This document shows positions 52,840 to 61,536 of a DNA stretch of 64,000 nucleotides, piece by piece. The DNA lies in the NCBI GenBank assembly GCA_041776485.1, contig JBHBQE010000004.1, forward strand, positions 101,213 through 165,212. Direction: 5' to 3'. A program made the position numbers and the translations under genes. A model generated the notes under the pieces. The model searched no databases, had not been told where the DNA came from, and was given only the letters and a program-made list of their open reading frames with translations. Within the stretch, counting starts at the first letter, position 1. Each line of letters opens with the position of its first letter. The DNA comes from JBHBQE01 sp041776485. GTDB taxonomy: Bacteria > Bacillota > Clostridia > Lachnospirales > Lachnospiraceae.

Positions 52840-53670
52840 TCAGTTATTTTCCCACTCAACACTTTCATAGGGATTGGTATAATCTCTAAAGCCCTCTCCA
52901 ATTAAATTCAGCGACAGAACCGTTAAAAAGATAAACACACATGGAAATATCAATATATTAGGTGACTTTGTCAAATACGTTCTGCCATCGGAGAGCATGC
53001 TTCCCCACTCGGGATTGGGGGGCTTACTTCCCATGCCGAAAAACGACAGAGTAGAAAGGGATAAAATTATATTGCTTAACTCCAAGGTAATATTAATGAG
53101 CATAGGAAATATAATCCTTGGCAGTATTTCTCTTTTTATAATTTGAAATTGCGAGGCTCCCAATGCCTTCGCTGCGATTACAGAGGAATTATAATTTAAT
53201 GAAATAGTAAGGCTCCTTGCCAACCTGGCAAAGGAAGCCCAGCCTGTTAATATGACAACCAGCAAAAGTTTATCAAGACCTCTTCCCATAAGAGTTGCCA
53301 CCGCCATCGCAACAACAATAAATGGCATAGCCATTACAATATCAACAAGTCTCATACATATAACATCCAGTATTTTCCCATAATTTAAGGCACACAATAT
53401 GCCTATTAATATTCCCACTATTCCGGTAGTAATCATCGCAAAAAATGAGAGAAAAAGCGTTATTCTTCCCCCATATAAAACTCGGCTGAAGATATCTCTT
53501 CCAAAATTATCAGTCCCCATTATGTGCTCTCTGCTAATATCCTCAAATCTCACAGTATTGTCAGCTTTTATAGGGTCATAGTCCGTAATAACAGGAGCAA
53601 AAGAAACTAAAATCAAAATAATTGACAAAATAATTATTCCGACTATTATGGACAACTTTCCTTGTCTCAT
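52840..53670 (-). CDS. Nickel/peptide-type ABC transporter permease (DppC/NikC-like)
   Basis: A 276-residue permease with about six helices. It has the N-terminal FAPVITDYDPI segment with HIMGTDNFGRDIFSRVLYGGR typical of DppC/NikC, and the EAA-type ATPase contact AAKALGASQFQIIKREILP. Complete; two bases separate it from the partner permease gene. Confidence 0.93.
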   Translation of the reverse strand: MRQGKLSIIVGIIILSIILILVSFAPVITDYDPIKADNTVRFEDISREHIMGTDNFGRDIFSRVLYGGRITLFLSFFAMITTGIVGILIGILCALNYGKILDVICMRLVDIVMAMPFIVVAMAVATLMGRGLDKLLLVVILTGWASFARLARSLTISLNYNSSVIAAKALGASQFQIIKREILPRIIFPMLINITLELSNIILSLSTLSFFGMGSKPPNPEWGSMLSDGRTYLTKSPNILIFPCVFIFLTVLSLNLIGEGFRDYTNPYESVEWENN

Positions 53671-53672
53671 AA

Positions 53673-54620
53673 CTATGCCACTCCTCTTCTAAGCTTTGGA
53701 TTCAGCAAAATATAGGCAATATCCGAAATAAAATTCAGAATAAGCACAAAGGATATAACAATCAAAATATATGCCTCTACAGCAAAATAATCCTGCATTA
53801 TTACGGCGTTTAATGCATAATTTCCAATCCCCGGCCAGGAAAATATACTTTCTGTAATAACCATTCCGCCCACACTCCCTGCAAAGGAAATTGAAACCGC
53901 TGTAACTATCGGAAGCATTGCATTTCTCAGAGCATATAAAAGTATTTTTACGCTGCTGTAACCCTTTGAAGCTGCATCCATAATATAAATTTTCCCAAGT
54001 TCATCTAAAACCGCTACCCTGATTAAACGGATAAGCTTGGGGGTTAAAGTAATTCCAACTAATAATGCCGGCAATATCATTCTCTCTGCAGTTGCCTCAC
54101 TGCTAATTTCATACAAAAACAATTTTGTGGAAAAAAAAGTAAGAAACATTATACAAATTGCAAAAAACGGAATTGATTTAAGCAGAATACAGAAAAACCT
54201 TATTATTCTATCTATTCTCTTACCATATTTTAATGCAGAAACAACTCCAAAATACAGAGCGATTATCAGCTCTATAGCAGTGCTCACAATAGCCAATATA
54301 ATTGATGGAGGCAATGTTCTTGCTACAGCGTCAGATATATTTTCTCTGGTTAAAAAGGATTGCCCGAAATCCAAATGAAGCACCTTATTTAACCAACGCA
54401 CATATTGCTTTGCCAATGGGTCATTTAGACCATATTCCTCCTTTAGAGTTTCTATCTTATTATCTCTGATTTCTTTATCTACAATAATATCTGAAGGGGT
54501 TTTTAAAAGGATAGAAATCGGATCCCCGGGTGTGTAATACATTACCATAAATACCACCATAGTTGATAGAATAAGTGATATTATAAGAGAGCAAAATCTC
54601 TCTAAAAACATTTTATACAT
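53673..54620 (-). CDS. Nickel/peptide-type ABC transporter permease (DppB/NikB-like)
   Basis: A 315-residue permease with six helices. It carries YYTPGDPISILL near residue 30, LGLNDPLAKQY-type spacing (YGLNDPLAKQYVRWL), and the EAA loop DAASKGYSSVKILLYALRNA. Forms the channel with the DppC-like subunit. Confidence 0.93.
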   Translation of the reverse strand: MYKMFLERFCSLIISLILSTMVVFMVMYYTPGDPISILLKTPSDIIVDKEIRDNKIETLKEEYGLNDPLAKQYVRWLNKVLHLDFGQSFLTRENISDAVARTLPPSIILAIVSTAIELIIALYFGVVSALKYGKRIDRIIRFFCILLKSIPFFAICIMFLTFFSTKLFLYEISSEATAERMILPALLVGITLTPKLIRLIRVAVLDELGKIYIMDAASKGYSSVKILLYALRNAMLPIVTAVSISFAGSVGGMVITESIFSWPGIGNYALNAVIMQDYFAVEAYILIVISFVLILNFISDIAYILLNPKLRRGVA

Positions 54621-54701
54621 ATTTCCCTCAGATATATCCTACATTCAGATTTACATAATAAATGCCCACAGGATTGCTCCCATGGGCATAATTAATTACT
54701 A

Positions 54702-56276
54702 TTATTCTGTGAATTCCATTTGGCTGTTAATAACAGGCTGTGCAAAAATAAAGTTTGGAGTATAACCTGTCAGCGACTTATTAACCGCCACTGTTGAAGG
54801 TCTTGGCATAAGCGGCACTAAAGGTGCATCTATTGCAGTAAGTTCATTTACCTTCTTTGAAATCTCCTTTATCTTTTCAGGATCATTTTCCTCTTTTAGG
54901 CTGTCTATTAACTTAGTAACCTCCGGATTTTCGTAATCCACATAGTTAATGGAGCCTCCCTTTACAAATTGCTTGGAAAGAACAGAATACATATCTCCGT
55001 AATTTACCCAAGTTTCTATAAATCCATCCCAATCATCTGTTTCACGAGCATTTTCAATAACACTGTAATCAACATGGGACAATTCCACATCAACTCCCAA
55101 ATCCATCCAGGCATTTTGAACCAGTTCTCCAAGGATTTGGTCACTTCCCCAAGTATAGAACTTAAAGGTAAATACTTTCCCATCTTTTTCTAATTTACCA
55201 TCTGAATTTTTGGTAAAGCCGGCTTCCTTTAAAAGTTCCTCCGCCTTCTTAATGTCCTGCTTATCATAAACCTTTTCTCTTTCACTATAATATAAAGGAT
55301 TAGTTCCAAGCCATGTGCTGGTGGATATACCAAATCCCTCACTGGCAATATCTGCTATCTGCTTTCTGTCTAATGCCCAGTTTAATGCCTGTCTTACTCT
55401 TATATCTGACAAAAACGGCTTATTAATATTTAAATATACAGACAAGCTACCGCTGGGGTTAACAGTATGAAGCACAATATCATCGTTCCCCTCAAACTGA
55501 GTGGCATTAATCGGGGTTATATCCGCTGTGATATCAGCCCTTTTGCTTAACCCCGCTAAAATCCTTGTATCATCATCTGCAATTTCTTCGTAAATAATAT
55601 TTTTAATTTTAGGAATTTCTCCCCAATAATCCTCATTTGCTTCAAGTACCAGTTTTTGCTTTGGCACATATTCCACTATTTTATACATACCAGTATAGTC
55701 AGTGCTCTCTACAGTAGTAAAGTCCATATCTGCATTATGGATAGTAATATTCGTTAATGTAAACGGAATATCTTGATTTTTCTTTTTGGTTATTGCCTTT
55801 ATAACATAATCATCATCGGTTGTTTCAAAGGTAACTCCCTCTAATATACTTTCTCCATCTGCACTTTCTGTTCTGGTACGTTCAATAGATTTTAACACTT
55901 CTTCTCCGGTAACCTCTTTGCCACTCCAGAATTTAGCATTATCTCTAAGCTGCAGCTCCCAAGTGTTTTCATCTATCTGCCTTCCCTCTTTTATAAATCC
56001 CGGAACAACCTCACCCTCCGGTGTAATTAAAAACATAGGCTCTGCCGCCGCAACTCTCCTTAAATATCCATCTGTTAATTTCTGACAAGAATCCAAGGTT
56101 GCATTAATTTCACGCACTGCATAAATTAATGTATCCTTATCCTTTTCAGAAGCCGGTGTCTGCTCATTAGTGGATTGAGCACTATCAGTTGTACTGTCTC
56201 CTCCCTTTGCGCCACAGCCTGCAACTATCAAAGCTGTACATAAAAATGCCGCCAATAAAGCTTTCCTTAATTTCAT
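54702..56276 (-). CDS. Extracellular solute-binding lipoprotein, NikA/DppA family (family 5)
   Basis: A 524-residue binding protein. Lipobox IVAGC (Cys21), acidic Ser/Thr linker to about residue 45, then the SBP family 5 fold with ITPEGEVVPGFIKEGRQIDENTWEL-type start and SDIRVRQALNWALDRKQIA. Members carry peptides, Ni2+ chelates or Co/Ni opine complexes. Upstream frames are open, but AGGAGGGTTTTT selects this ATG. It is the first gene behind a cobalamin riboswitch, which favours a cobalt- or corrinoid-linked ligand (inference). Confidence 0.92.
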   Translation of the reverse strand: MKLRKALLAAFLCTALIVAGCGAKGGDSTTDSAQSTNEQTPASEKDKDTLIYAVREINATLDSCQKLTDGYLRRVAAAEPMFLITPEGEVVPGFIKEGRQIDENTWELQLRDNAKFWSGKEVTGEEVLKSIERTRTESADGESILEGVTFETTDDDYVIKAITKKKNQDIPFTLTNITIHNADMDFTTVESTDYTGMYKIVEYVPKQKLVLEANEDYWGEIPKIKNIIYEEIADDDTRILAGLSKRADITADITPINATQFEGNDDIVLHTVNPSGSLSVYLNINKPFLSDIRVRQALNWALDRKQIADIASEGFGISTSTWLGTNPLYYSEREKVYDKQDIKKAEELLKEAGFTKNSDGKLEKDGKVFTFKFYTWGSDQILGELVQNAWMDLGVDVELSHVDYSVIENARETDDWDGFIETWVNYGDMYSVLSKQFVKGGSINYVDYENPEVTKLIDSLKEENDPEKIKEISKKVNELTAIDAPLVPLMPRPSTVAVNKSLTGYTPNFIFAQPVINSQMEFTE

Positions 56277-56280
56277 AAAA

Positions 56281-56320
56281 ACCCTCCTTAAAATATGATT
56301 TTCCATATTCCAACGAGGGT
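56281..56320 (-). promoter_or_regulatory. Ribosome-site-sequestering hairpin
   Basis: Reverse strand ACCCTC (56315-56320) pairs with GAGGGT (56281-56286), and AATATG (56304-56309) with CATATT (56292-56297). The outer stem buries the AGGAGGG ribosome site of the binding-protein gene. It fits translational control by the upstream riboswitch, although TTTTT after the stem could also allow termination. Confidence 0.6.
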
Positions 56321-56414
56321 ATATTATCCATACAAAAGAAAAGGCTCTGTCTAAGCGTACTCTTTGTATCCATATAACACTTCTGTCTAATGGCTCGTAG
56401 AACTGGAAGTATAT

Positions 56415-56516
56415 GTTTGGCAAGTTACCTGACTTATTAATTCACAGTGGCGTTACCGTGCGAGATTCTCACTCGACTTCCCTTTTTAATTGTTGGACTC
56501 TACCAACACACCAAAC
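56415..56516 (-). promoter_or_regulatory. Cobalamin (B12) riboswitch
   Basis: The reverse strand shows the conserved B12-box order: AAAGGGAAG, then GAGTGAGAATCTCGCACGG, then CGCCACTGTGA, then AAGTCAGGTAACTTGCC. Outer stem GTTTGG (56511-56516) pairs with CCAAAC (56415-56420). The aptamer is compact at about 100 bases. A peripheral stem-loop that could supply a kissing loop lies at about 56375-56410. It precedes the NikA-like gene. Confidence 0.87.
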
Positions 56517-56745
56517 AAATTTTAGTTAGAATAACATAACCTTATAGAATTTGCAAGTCAGGCCTTGATTTTGACCAATCAATATAAATTTCAATCTCTT
56601 ATCTCATAAAATCGGATATTTGTGATAATGCGAGTCTCCGGCAACGCATATTCGATGATTATCATTTGACATATTCACAATTTATATCTTGAACTTGATA
56701 ACATATATATGTTTAAAATTTAATTTATAATTTAACCTGCCTGTC

Positions 56746-56773
56746 TTGACAGAACCCTGTCTTCTGATATACT
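56746..56773 (+). promoter_or_regulatory. Promoter of the cysteine synthase gene
   Basis: TTGACA (56746-56751), 16-base spacer, TATACT (56768-56773), about 30 bases before the ATG. The preceding 56530-56745 stretch is AT-rich with no recognised feature. Confidence 0.75.
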
Positions 56774-56802
56774 CTTCTGGAATAAAAAGATCGGAGAATT
56801 AA

Positions 56803-57702
56803 ATGGCGCTTTACAACAGTATTTTAGATACTATAGGAAACACTCCTATGGTAAAAATCAACAAAATATTCACATCTGACAAAGTAAGCATATATGCTAA
56901 GATGGAAGGATTTAACCCAACCGGAAGTATTAAGGACAGGATTGCCCTTAAAATGATTGAGCAGGCGGAGAATGAAGGAAGTCTTACACCAAATAAAATA
57001 ATAATAGAGCCTACATCAGGAAATACCGGAATCGGTCTTGCAATGATAGGTGCAGTAAAGGGATATAGAGTACAAATTATTATGAGTGCTGCTGTTTCCG
57101 TGGAAAGACAAAAGATGATTAAAGCCTTTGGCGCCGAAGTTATACTGACTGACCCTGCACAGGGTACCGACGGTGCCATACATGAGGCAAGAAAGAGAGC
57201 TACCGAAAATCCTGATTTATACTTTATGCCGGATCAGTTTTCAAACAAGTATAATAAAATTGCTCATTACTCGACAACAGCCGAAGATATAATCAAAGAT
57301 ACGGTTGGCACTGTTACCCACTATGTGTCTGCTTTAGGCACTTCCGGCACGCTTATGGGAATAGGCACAAGATTAAAGGAGTTAAACCCGGCAATTCAGG
57401 TCGTATCTGCACATCCTGTAAAGGGACATTATATACAGGGGCTTAAAAATATGTCGGAAGCTATTGTCCCAAGTATCTATAATGAAAAGCTTATTGATAA
57501 AACAATAATGATAGACAGTGAGGAAGCCTTTGAAATGGCAAGGAGAATCGCTAAAGAGGAGGGGATTTTCGTGGGTATGTCCTCCGGTGCAGCTATGCTT
57601 GCCTCAATAGAATTGGCAAAGGAACTTGAGTCCGGTGTAATAGTCTGCATTTTCCCCGACAGGGGTGAAAAATATCTAAGTACAACGCTTTTTGAGGTAT
57701 AG
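56803..57702 (+). CDS. Cysteine synthase (O-acetylserine sulfhydrylase, PLP-dependent)
   Basis: A 299-residue PLP enzyme making cysteine from O-acetylserine and sulfide. The Schiff-base Lys is in PTGSIKDRIA near residue 43, with PTSGNTGIGLAM for substrate binding and SALGTSGTLMG for phosphate binding. The GTSGT form and the MSSGAA ending resemble CysM as much as CysK, so the symbol is left open. Complete, monocistronic, GGAGA ribosome site. Confidence 0.93.
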   Translation: MALYNSILDTIGNTPMVKINKIFTSDKVSIYAKMEGFNPTGSIKDRIALKMIEQAENEGSLTPNKIIIEPTSGNTGIGLAMIGAVKGYRVQIIMSAAVSVERQKMIKAFGAEVILTDPAQGTDGAIHEARKRATENPDLYFMPDQFSNKYNKIAHYSTTAEDIIKDTVGTVTHYVSALGTSGTLMGIGTRLKELNPAIQVVSAHPVKGHYIQGLKNMSEAIVPSIYNEKLIDKTIMIDSEEAFEMARRIAKEEGIFVGMSSGAAMLASIELAKELESGVIVCIFPDRGEKYLSTTLFEV

Positions 57703-57727
57703 GGATATATACACTTACATAGGATAT

Positions 57728-58408
57728 TTATGTTCTTTGCTTAAAGAATATAAACATATATGCCAGAATAAGCATAACAACAGAAAATCCCAATGCCTTT
57801 AAAGAAAGTATTTTTATCAGATAGCTTTCAATCACTGCTCCAACAACAAAAAAAGTAATAATGCCAAAGTATATCATGCCACTTATGATATACTCCTGCT
57901 TTTTTGTGTAAATAAACTTGTTAAAATGGGATATTCCGCTTCTAAGATTTCCGATACACATAGTTGTGGCAATGGCATTGCCATGTACAGAGCGAAAGGT
58001 TTCCGCCTGAATTCCACATACAAGCGAAATAAGTGCATTTGCTATTTCATTGTGTTTATCAGAAATAAAACATACCAACAATAAAATAACCATTTTTATA
58101 ATTAATGATATTTGCTTCCAGTGAATATTTGTATTTTTAATTTTGTGACTTATTATATTAGATAAAATTATTCCTGTTACAAACGCCGTAATCGGCAGAA
58201 AATACTTCATAGCCTGAGGAAAATTTTGTTCTGCCAGGCCTATCCCCAAAAGAAGCAGATTGCCTGTTTGAGCATTGGCAAATACATAATCTCTGCATAA
58301 ATACGAATATGCATCCATGCTCCCACCAGACATAGCAAGCATTAAATACAATAAAACAGAGTCCGGCATTGTGGGCGTATCGGTTTTTATTTTTAATGTT
58401 TTGCTCAT
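57728..58408 (-). CDS. DUF1275 (YoaK) family membrane protein
   Basis: A 226-residue protein with about six helices. Family signatures are SGGSMDAYSYL near residue 25, FANAQTGNLLLLG near residue 42 and CGIQAETFRSVHG near residue 140. The open frame extends far upstream in cysteine-rich nonsense antisense to the metal-binding helices of the ATPase gene, so the ATG after GAGGATGAA is chosen. Function unknown. 71 bases downstream of the P1B ATPase gene. Confidence 0.88.
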   Translation of the reverse strand: MSKTLKIKTDTPTMPDSVLLYLMLAMSGGSMDAYSYLCRDYVFANAQTGNLLLLGIGLAEQNFPQAMKYFLPITAFVTGIILSNIISHKIKNTNIHWKQISLIIKMVILLLVCFISDKHNEIANALISLVCGIQAETFRSVHGNAIATTMCIGNLRSGISHFNKFIYTKKQEYIISGMIYFGIITFFVVGAVIESYLIKILSLKALGFSVVMLILAYMFIFFKQRT

Positions 58409-58479
58409 TTCATCCTCTATAAAGTCCAACTTTGGCAAAACAGAATTATACCACTTATTATTTATGTTGGGAAATATAT

Positions 58480-60384
58480 CTAATTTTCTACCGGTGTTAC
58501 CTCTCGAATAAACATACATCTGGTTGCATTTAATATTGCAAGCACCATTACCCCCACATCTGCAAAAATAGCAATCCACATATTTGCAATTCCAAAGGCA
58601 CCCAAAACAAGGCATGCAAGTTTTACCCCTATGGCAAACCAGGTGTTTTCCTTTACAATCCTAAGACATTTTCTGGATATTCTGATTGCTGTGGAAATTT
58701 TTAAGGGATCATCATCCATAAGCACAACATCTGCTGCTTCAATGGCTGCATCTGAACCCATAGCTCCCATGGCAACTCCAATATCTGCTCTGGAAAGCAC
58801 CGGAGCATCATTTATTCCGTCGCCTACAAACACCAATGCCTCTCTGTCGGAAGTCTTTTCCTTAATTAACTCCTCTACCTTTTGTACCTTATCCTGAGGC
58901 AAAAGCTCACTGTAAAATCTGTCCAGACCTAAATTCATTCCCACTTCATCTGCAACTTTTTTCACATCTCCGGAAAGCATAACAGTCCTTGCAATACCAT
59001 TTCGTTTAAGTTCAGAAATTGCCTGTTTTGCATGGGGTTTTACAACATCAGAAATAACAATATGACCCACATATTTCCCATTTATAGCCACATATAACGC
59101 TGTACCTGTTGCTTCATACTGACTCCAGGAGGCGCCAATTCTGTCCATTAATTTCCCATTCCCCATTGCAATGGTATCCCGGTTAACTTTTGCAATAATA
59201 CCATATCCTGCTATCTCCTCCACATCCTTTACCTGACAGTCATCGGATTCATTTGGATATGCTCTGCGAAGGGAATCTGCTATTGGATGCTTTGAGTAGC
59301 GCTCAACATGAGCAGCCATATGAAGCAATGTATCAGCATCAATCTCCTTTGGATTAACGGAAGTAACCTCAAATACTCCCTTGGTTAAAGTACCGGTTTT
59401 ATCAAATACCACAGTTTTTGCCTCTGAAAGAGTTTCCAGATAATTTGACCCCTTAACTAAAATTCCCTTTCGGCTTGCTCCGCCAATTCCGGCGAAAAAA
59501 GAAAGCGGAATACTGATAACAAGAGCACAGGGGCAGCTAATTACCAGGAAAGTCAATGCCCTGTAAATCCAAGTACCCCAAGTCGGTGAATTCCCTGTTA
59601 TCATCAAAAAAATCGGTGGCAAAACTGCCAGTGCCAGAGCGGAAAATACAACTCCCGGGGTATAAACCCTTGAAAATTTCATAATAAAGTTTTCTGACCT
59701 GGACTTTCTCGAGCTTGCCTCCTCAATCATTTCAAGCACTTTAGATACTGTAGAATCTTCAAATGCCTTGGTAGTTTTTACCTTGATAAGTCCGCTTAGG
59801 TTGATACAGCCACTTATAACCTCATCGCCATTGGTAACATCTCTTGGCAGCGACTCACCGGTAAGTGCCGCCGTATTAAGTGAAGAGGTTCCCTCTATAA
59901 CAACCCCGTCAATGGGTATTTTCTCCCCCGGAAGTACCACGATTATATCACCGATTTCCACATCATCCGGGTCAACCTGCTCAAGCTGTCCGTTTTCCTG
60001 CTCAATATTTGCGTAATCCGGAACAATATCCATAAGCTCCGTTATACTTTTACGACTTTTCCCAACGGCATAGCTTTGGAACCACTCACCAATCTGATAT
60101 AGCAGCATAACCATTATAGCCTCTAAATAATCTCCATCCTTCCTATGCAATGCCAGAGCAATAGCGCCTATTGTAGCAACTGACATCAGCAGACTCTCAT
60201 TAAAGGGCTGCAGATTTTTTATACCCAAAAACGCTTTAATCAAAATATCATATCCAACAATAAGATACGGAATCATATAAAGCAAAAACTGCACCGTTCC
60301 TGATATCGGCAGGAAATGAAATATCCCTATCATAGCAGAGGCAATGATTATGCGGATTAAATTGTTCCTTTGTTTTTTGTTCAT
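58480..60384 (-). CDS. Heavy-metal translocating P1B-type ATPase (Zn/Cd/Pb type)
   Basis: A 634-residue efflux pump. It lacks the usual N-terminal metal-binding domain. It has A-domain TGESLPRD, membrane metal site CPC in SCPCALVIS, phosphorylation site DKTGTLTKG, and hinge GDGINDAPVL. Eight helices. The sequence after CPC and the CPC form fit the Zn2+/Cd2+/Pb2+ (ZntA/CadA) group. Start set by AAGGAAAGAGAT. A separate HMA-domain gene lies upstream and an ArsR gene diverges beyond it, giving a complete metal resistance unit. Confidence 0.92.
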   Translation of the reverse strand: MNKKQRNNLIRIIIASAMIGIFHFLPISGTVQFLLYMIPYLIVGYDILIKAFLGIKNLQPFNESLLMSVATIGAIALALHRKDGDYLEAIMVMLLYQIGEWFQSYAVGKSRKSITELMDIVPDYANIEQENGQLEQVDPDDVEIGDIIVVLPGEKIPIDGVVIEGTSSLNTAALTGESLPRDVTNGDEVISGCINLSGLIKVKTTKAFEDSTVSKVLEMIEEASSRKSRSENFIMKFSRVYTPGVVFSALALAVLPPIFLMITGNSPTWGTWIYRALTFLVISCPCALVISIPLSFFAGIGGASRKGILVKGSNYLETLSEAKTVVFDKTGTLTKGVFEVTSVNPKEIDADTLLHMAAHVERYSKHPIADSLRRAYPNESDDCQVKDVEEIAGYGIIAKVNRDTIAMGNGKLMDRIGASWSQYEATGTALYVAINGKYVGHIVISDVVKPHAKQAISELKRNGIARTVMLSGDVKKVADEVGMNLGLDRFYSELLPQDKVQKVEELIKEKTSDREALVFVGDGINDAPVLSRADIGVAMGAMGSDAAIEAADVVLMDDDPLKISTAIRISRKCLRIVKENTWFAIGVKLACLVLGAFGIANMWIAIFADVGVMVLAILNATRCMFIREVTPVEN

Positions 60385-60653
60385 ATCTCTTTCCTTAGTA
60401 TGATATATCCCATAAGCACATTTTCTTTCCAAAAAATGTACAATCAATTACTCAACATTGAATAGCCGAATAATAAAAGTTTCCAGTATATTGCACGCTT
60501 ATAGGTTTATTTTATCCTTGTATCATATATTATAAATGCTTTAATTCAGACAAATGCCGGCTATTAATATCAGCAAAATTCCTAACCCTTTAAAATATCA
60601 GTATATCAAATGGGCAGCCATAAATTTTTAATGCTCCATAATATCGTAATATA

Positions 60654-60872
60654 TTAAATATATACTTCGCAGTCATCCTCCACCTTTTTGCAGTTCTTTC
60701 TCACTTCCTCCATAACAGAACCAGGATCAGCTCCATCTTCAAATTCCACCTTCATTTTTAATAGCATAAAGTTAATTGAAGCTTCCTTAACACCCTTTGT
60801 TTTATTGGCTGCTGCCTCCATTTTATCTGCACATGCTGCACAATCCACTTCGATTTTGTAACTCTTTTTCAT
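60654..60872 (-). CDS. Heavy-metal-associated domain protein (metallochaperone-like)
   Basis: A 72-residue ferredoxin-like HMA fold. The metal-binding loop reads DCAACADK (Cys11, Cys14). The C-terminal tail adds an acidic CEVYI with another Cys, and a further Cys in KNCKK. GAGGTAAAA selects the ATG at 60872. It acts as the detached N-terminal domain of the downstream ATPase (inference). The 60385-60653 gap between them shows no other gene. Confidence 0.9.
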   Translation of the reverse strand: MKKSYKIEVDCAACADKMEAAANKTKGVKEASINFMLLKMKVEFEDGADPGSVMEEVRKNCKKVEDDCEVYI

Positions 60873-60898
60873 TTTTACCTCACTTTCCATCGCATATG

Positions 60899-60916
60899 AT
60901 TAAATATATGTTTAAT
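60899..60916. promoter_or_regulatory. Candidate ArsR/SmtB operator
   Basis: ATTAAATATATGTTTAAT is an 18-base palindrome with one mismatched pair, sitting just after the predicted transcription start of the HMA gene. ArsR-family operators have this AT-rich form. Confidence 0.55.
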
Positions 60917-60927
60917 TGTTTAATTTT

Positions 60928-60955
60928 ATTATAGTCGTTTATTTTTATATGTCAA
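60928..60955 (-). promoter_or_regulatory. Promoter of the HMA/P1B-ATPase genes
   Basis: Reverse strand TTGACA (60950-60955) and TATAAT (60928-60933), both perfect, with a 16-base spacer. Confidence 0.85.
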
Positions 60956-61121
60956 CATCAATATGTCTTGAGCTTCCATTTTTAATAGCCTTTAATTTTG
61001 TGAATTATAACCTATTTATTTTAATCAAAAAATACCTAATATGACACGCCGGGATAACTCTTAACTAAAATTTATTTGGAAACTTAAGCCATATTCTATA
61101 GCCCTATCCTATAAATTATGC

Positions 61122-61150
61122 TATACTATCTAAGTCAAATAAATAGTATA
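61122..61150. promoter_or_regulatory. Inverted repeat before the ArsR gene
   Basis: TATACTAT (61122-61129) and ATAGTATA (61143-61150) are perfect 8-base arms 13 bases apart, 15 bases before the start codon. Possible autoregulatory site; the left arm includes a -10-like TATACT. Confidence 0.5.
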
Positions 61151-61164
61151 AATACAGGAAAATT

Positions 61165-61533
61165 ATGGAAAATTTTTTAACTCTTCCCCATAAACACAGC
61201 AATAGGGATATCGGAACAAAGATTGCAAACCAAATGCCTTCAGATGAAACTATCGGCAATGTGGCTAATGCCATGAGACGTCTGGGTGATTCCTCCAGAC
61301 TTCGTATATTCTGGCTTTTATGTCACACTGAGGAATGCGTAACTGATATTGCCCAAATAGTTAAAATGTCAAGTCCTGCCGTATCTCATCATTTAAGGGT
61401 ATTAAAGGATGCCGGACTTATAGTTTCCCGTCGCTATGGTAAAGAAATGCTGTATCGGGCGGCAGATACCAAGTTAGTAGATGTTCTCCATAAAACTATT
61501 GAAAAAATTGCCGCAGTTTCCTGTCCTTTATGA
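61165..61533 (+). CDS. ArsR/SmtB family metal-sensing repressor
   Basis: A 122-residue winged-helix repressor that releases DNA on metal binding. It has LGDSSRLRIFWLLCHTEECVTDIAQIV, where cysteines near residues 53-58 sit at the alpha-3 position used by CadC-type sensors, and recognition helix SSPAVSHHLRVLKDAGLI. It ends in SCPL with another Cys. It is divergent from the HMA/P1B ATPase genes, which it probably regulates. Metal specificity unproven. Confidence 0.93.
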   Translation: MENFLTLPHKHSNRDIGTKIANQMPSDETIGNVANAMRRLGDSSRLRIFWLLCHTEECVTDIAQIVKMSSPAVSHHLRVLKDAGLIVSRRYGKEMLYRAADTKLVDVLHKTIEKIAAVSCPL

Positions 61534-61536
61534 TAT

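Noticed and set aside
44975..56276. Integrated mobile element carrying the transport genes
   Set aside because: No integrase, transposase, flanking repeats or tRNA junction was found at its borders.
58409..58615. N-terminal extension of the DUF1275 protein
   Set aside because: It overlaps the end of the P1B ATPase gene, is cysteine-rich nonsense, and a good ribosome site marks the shorter start.
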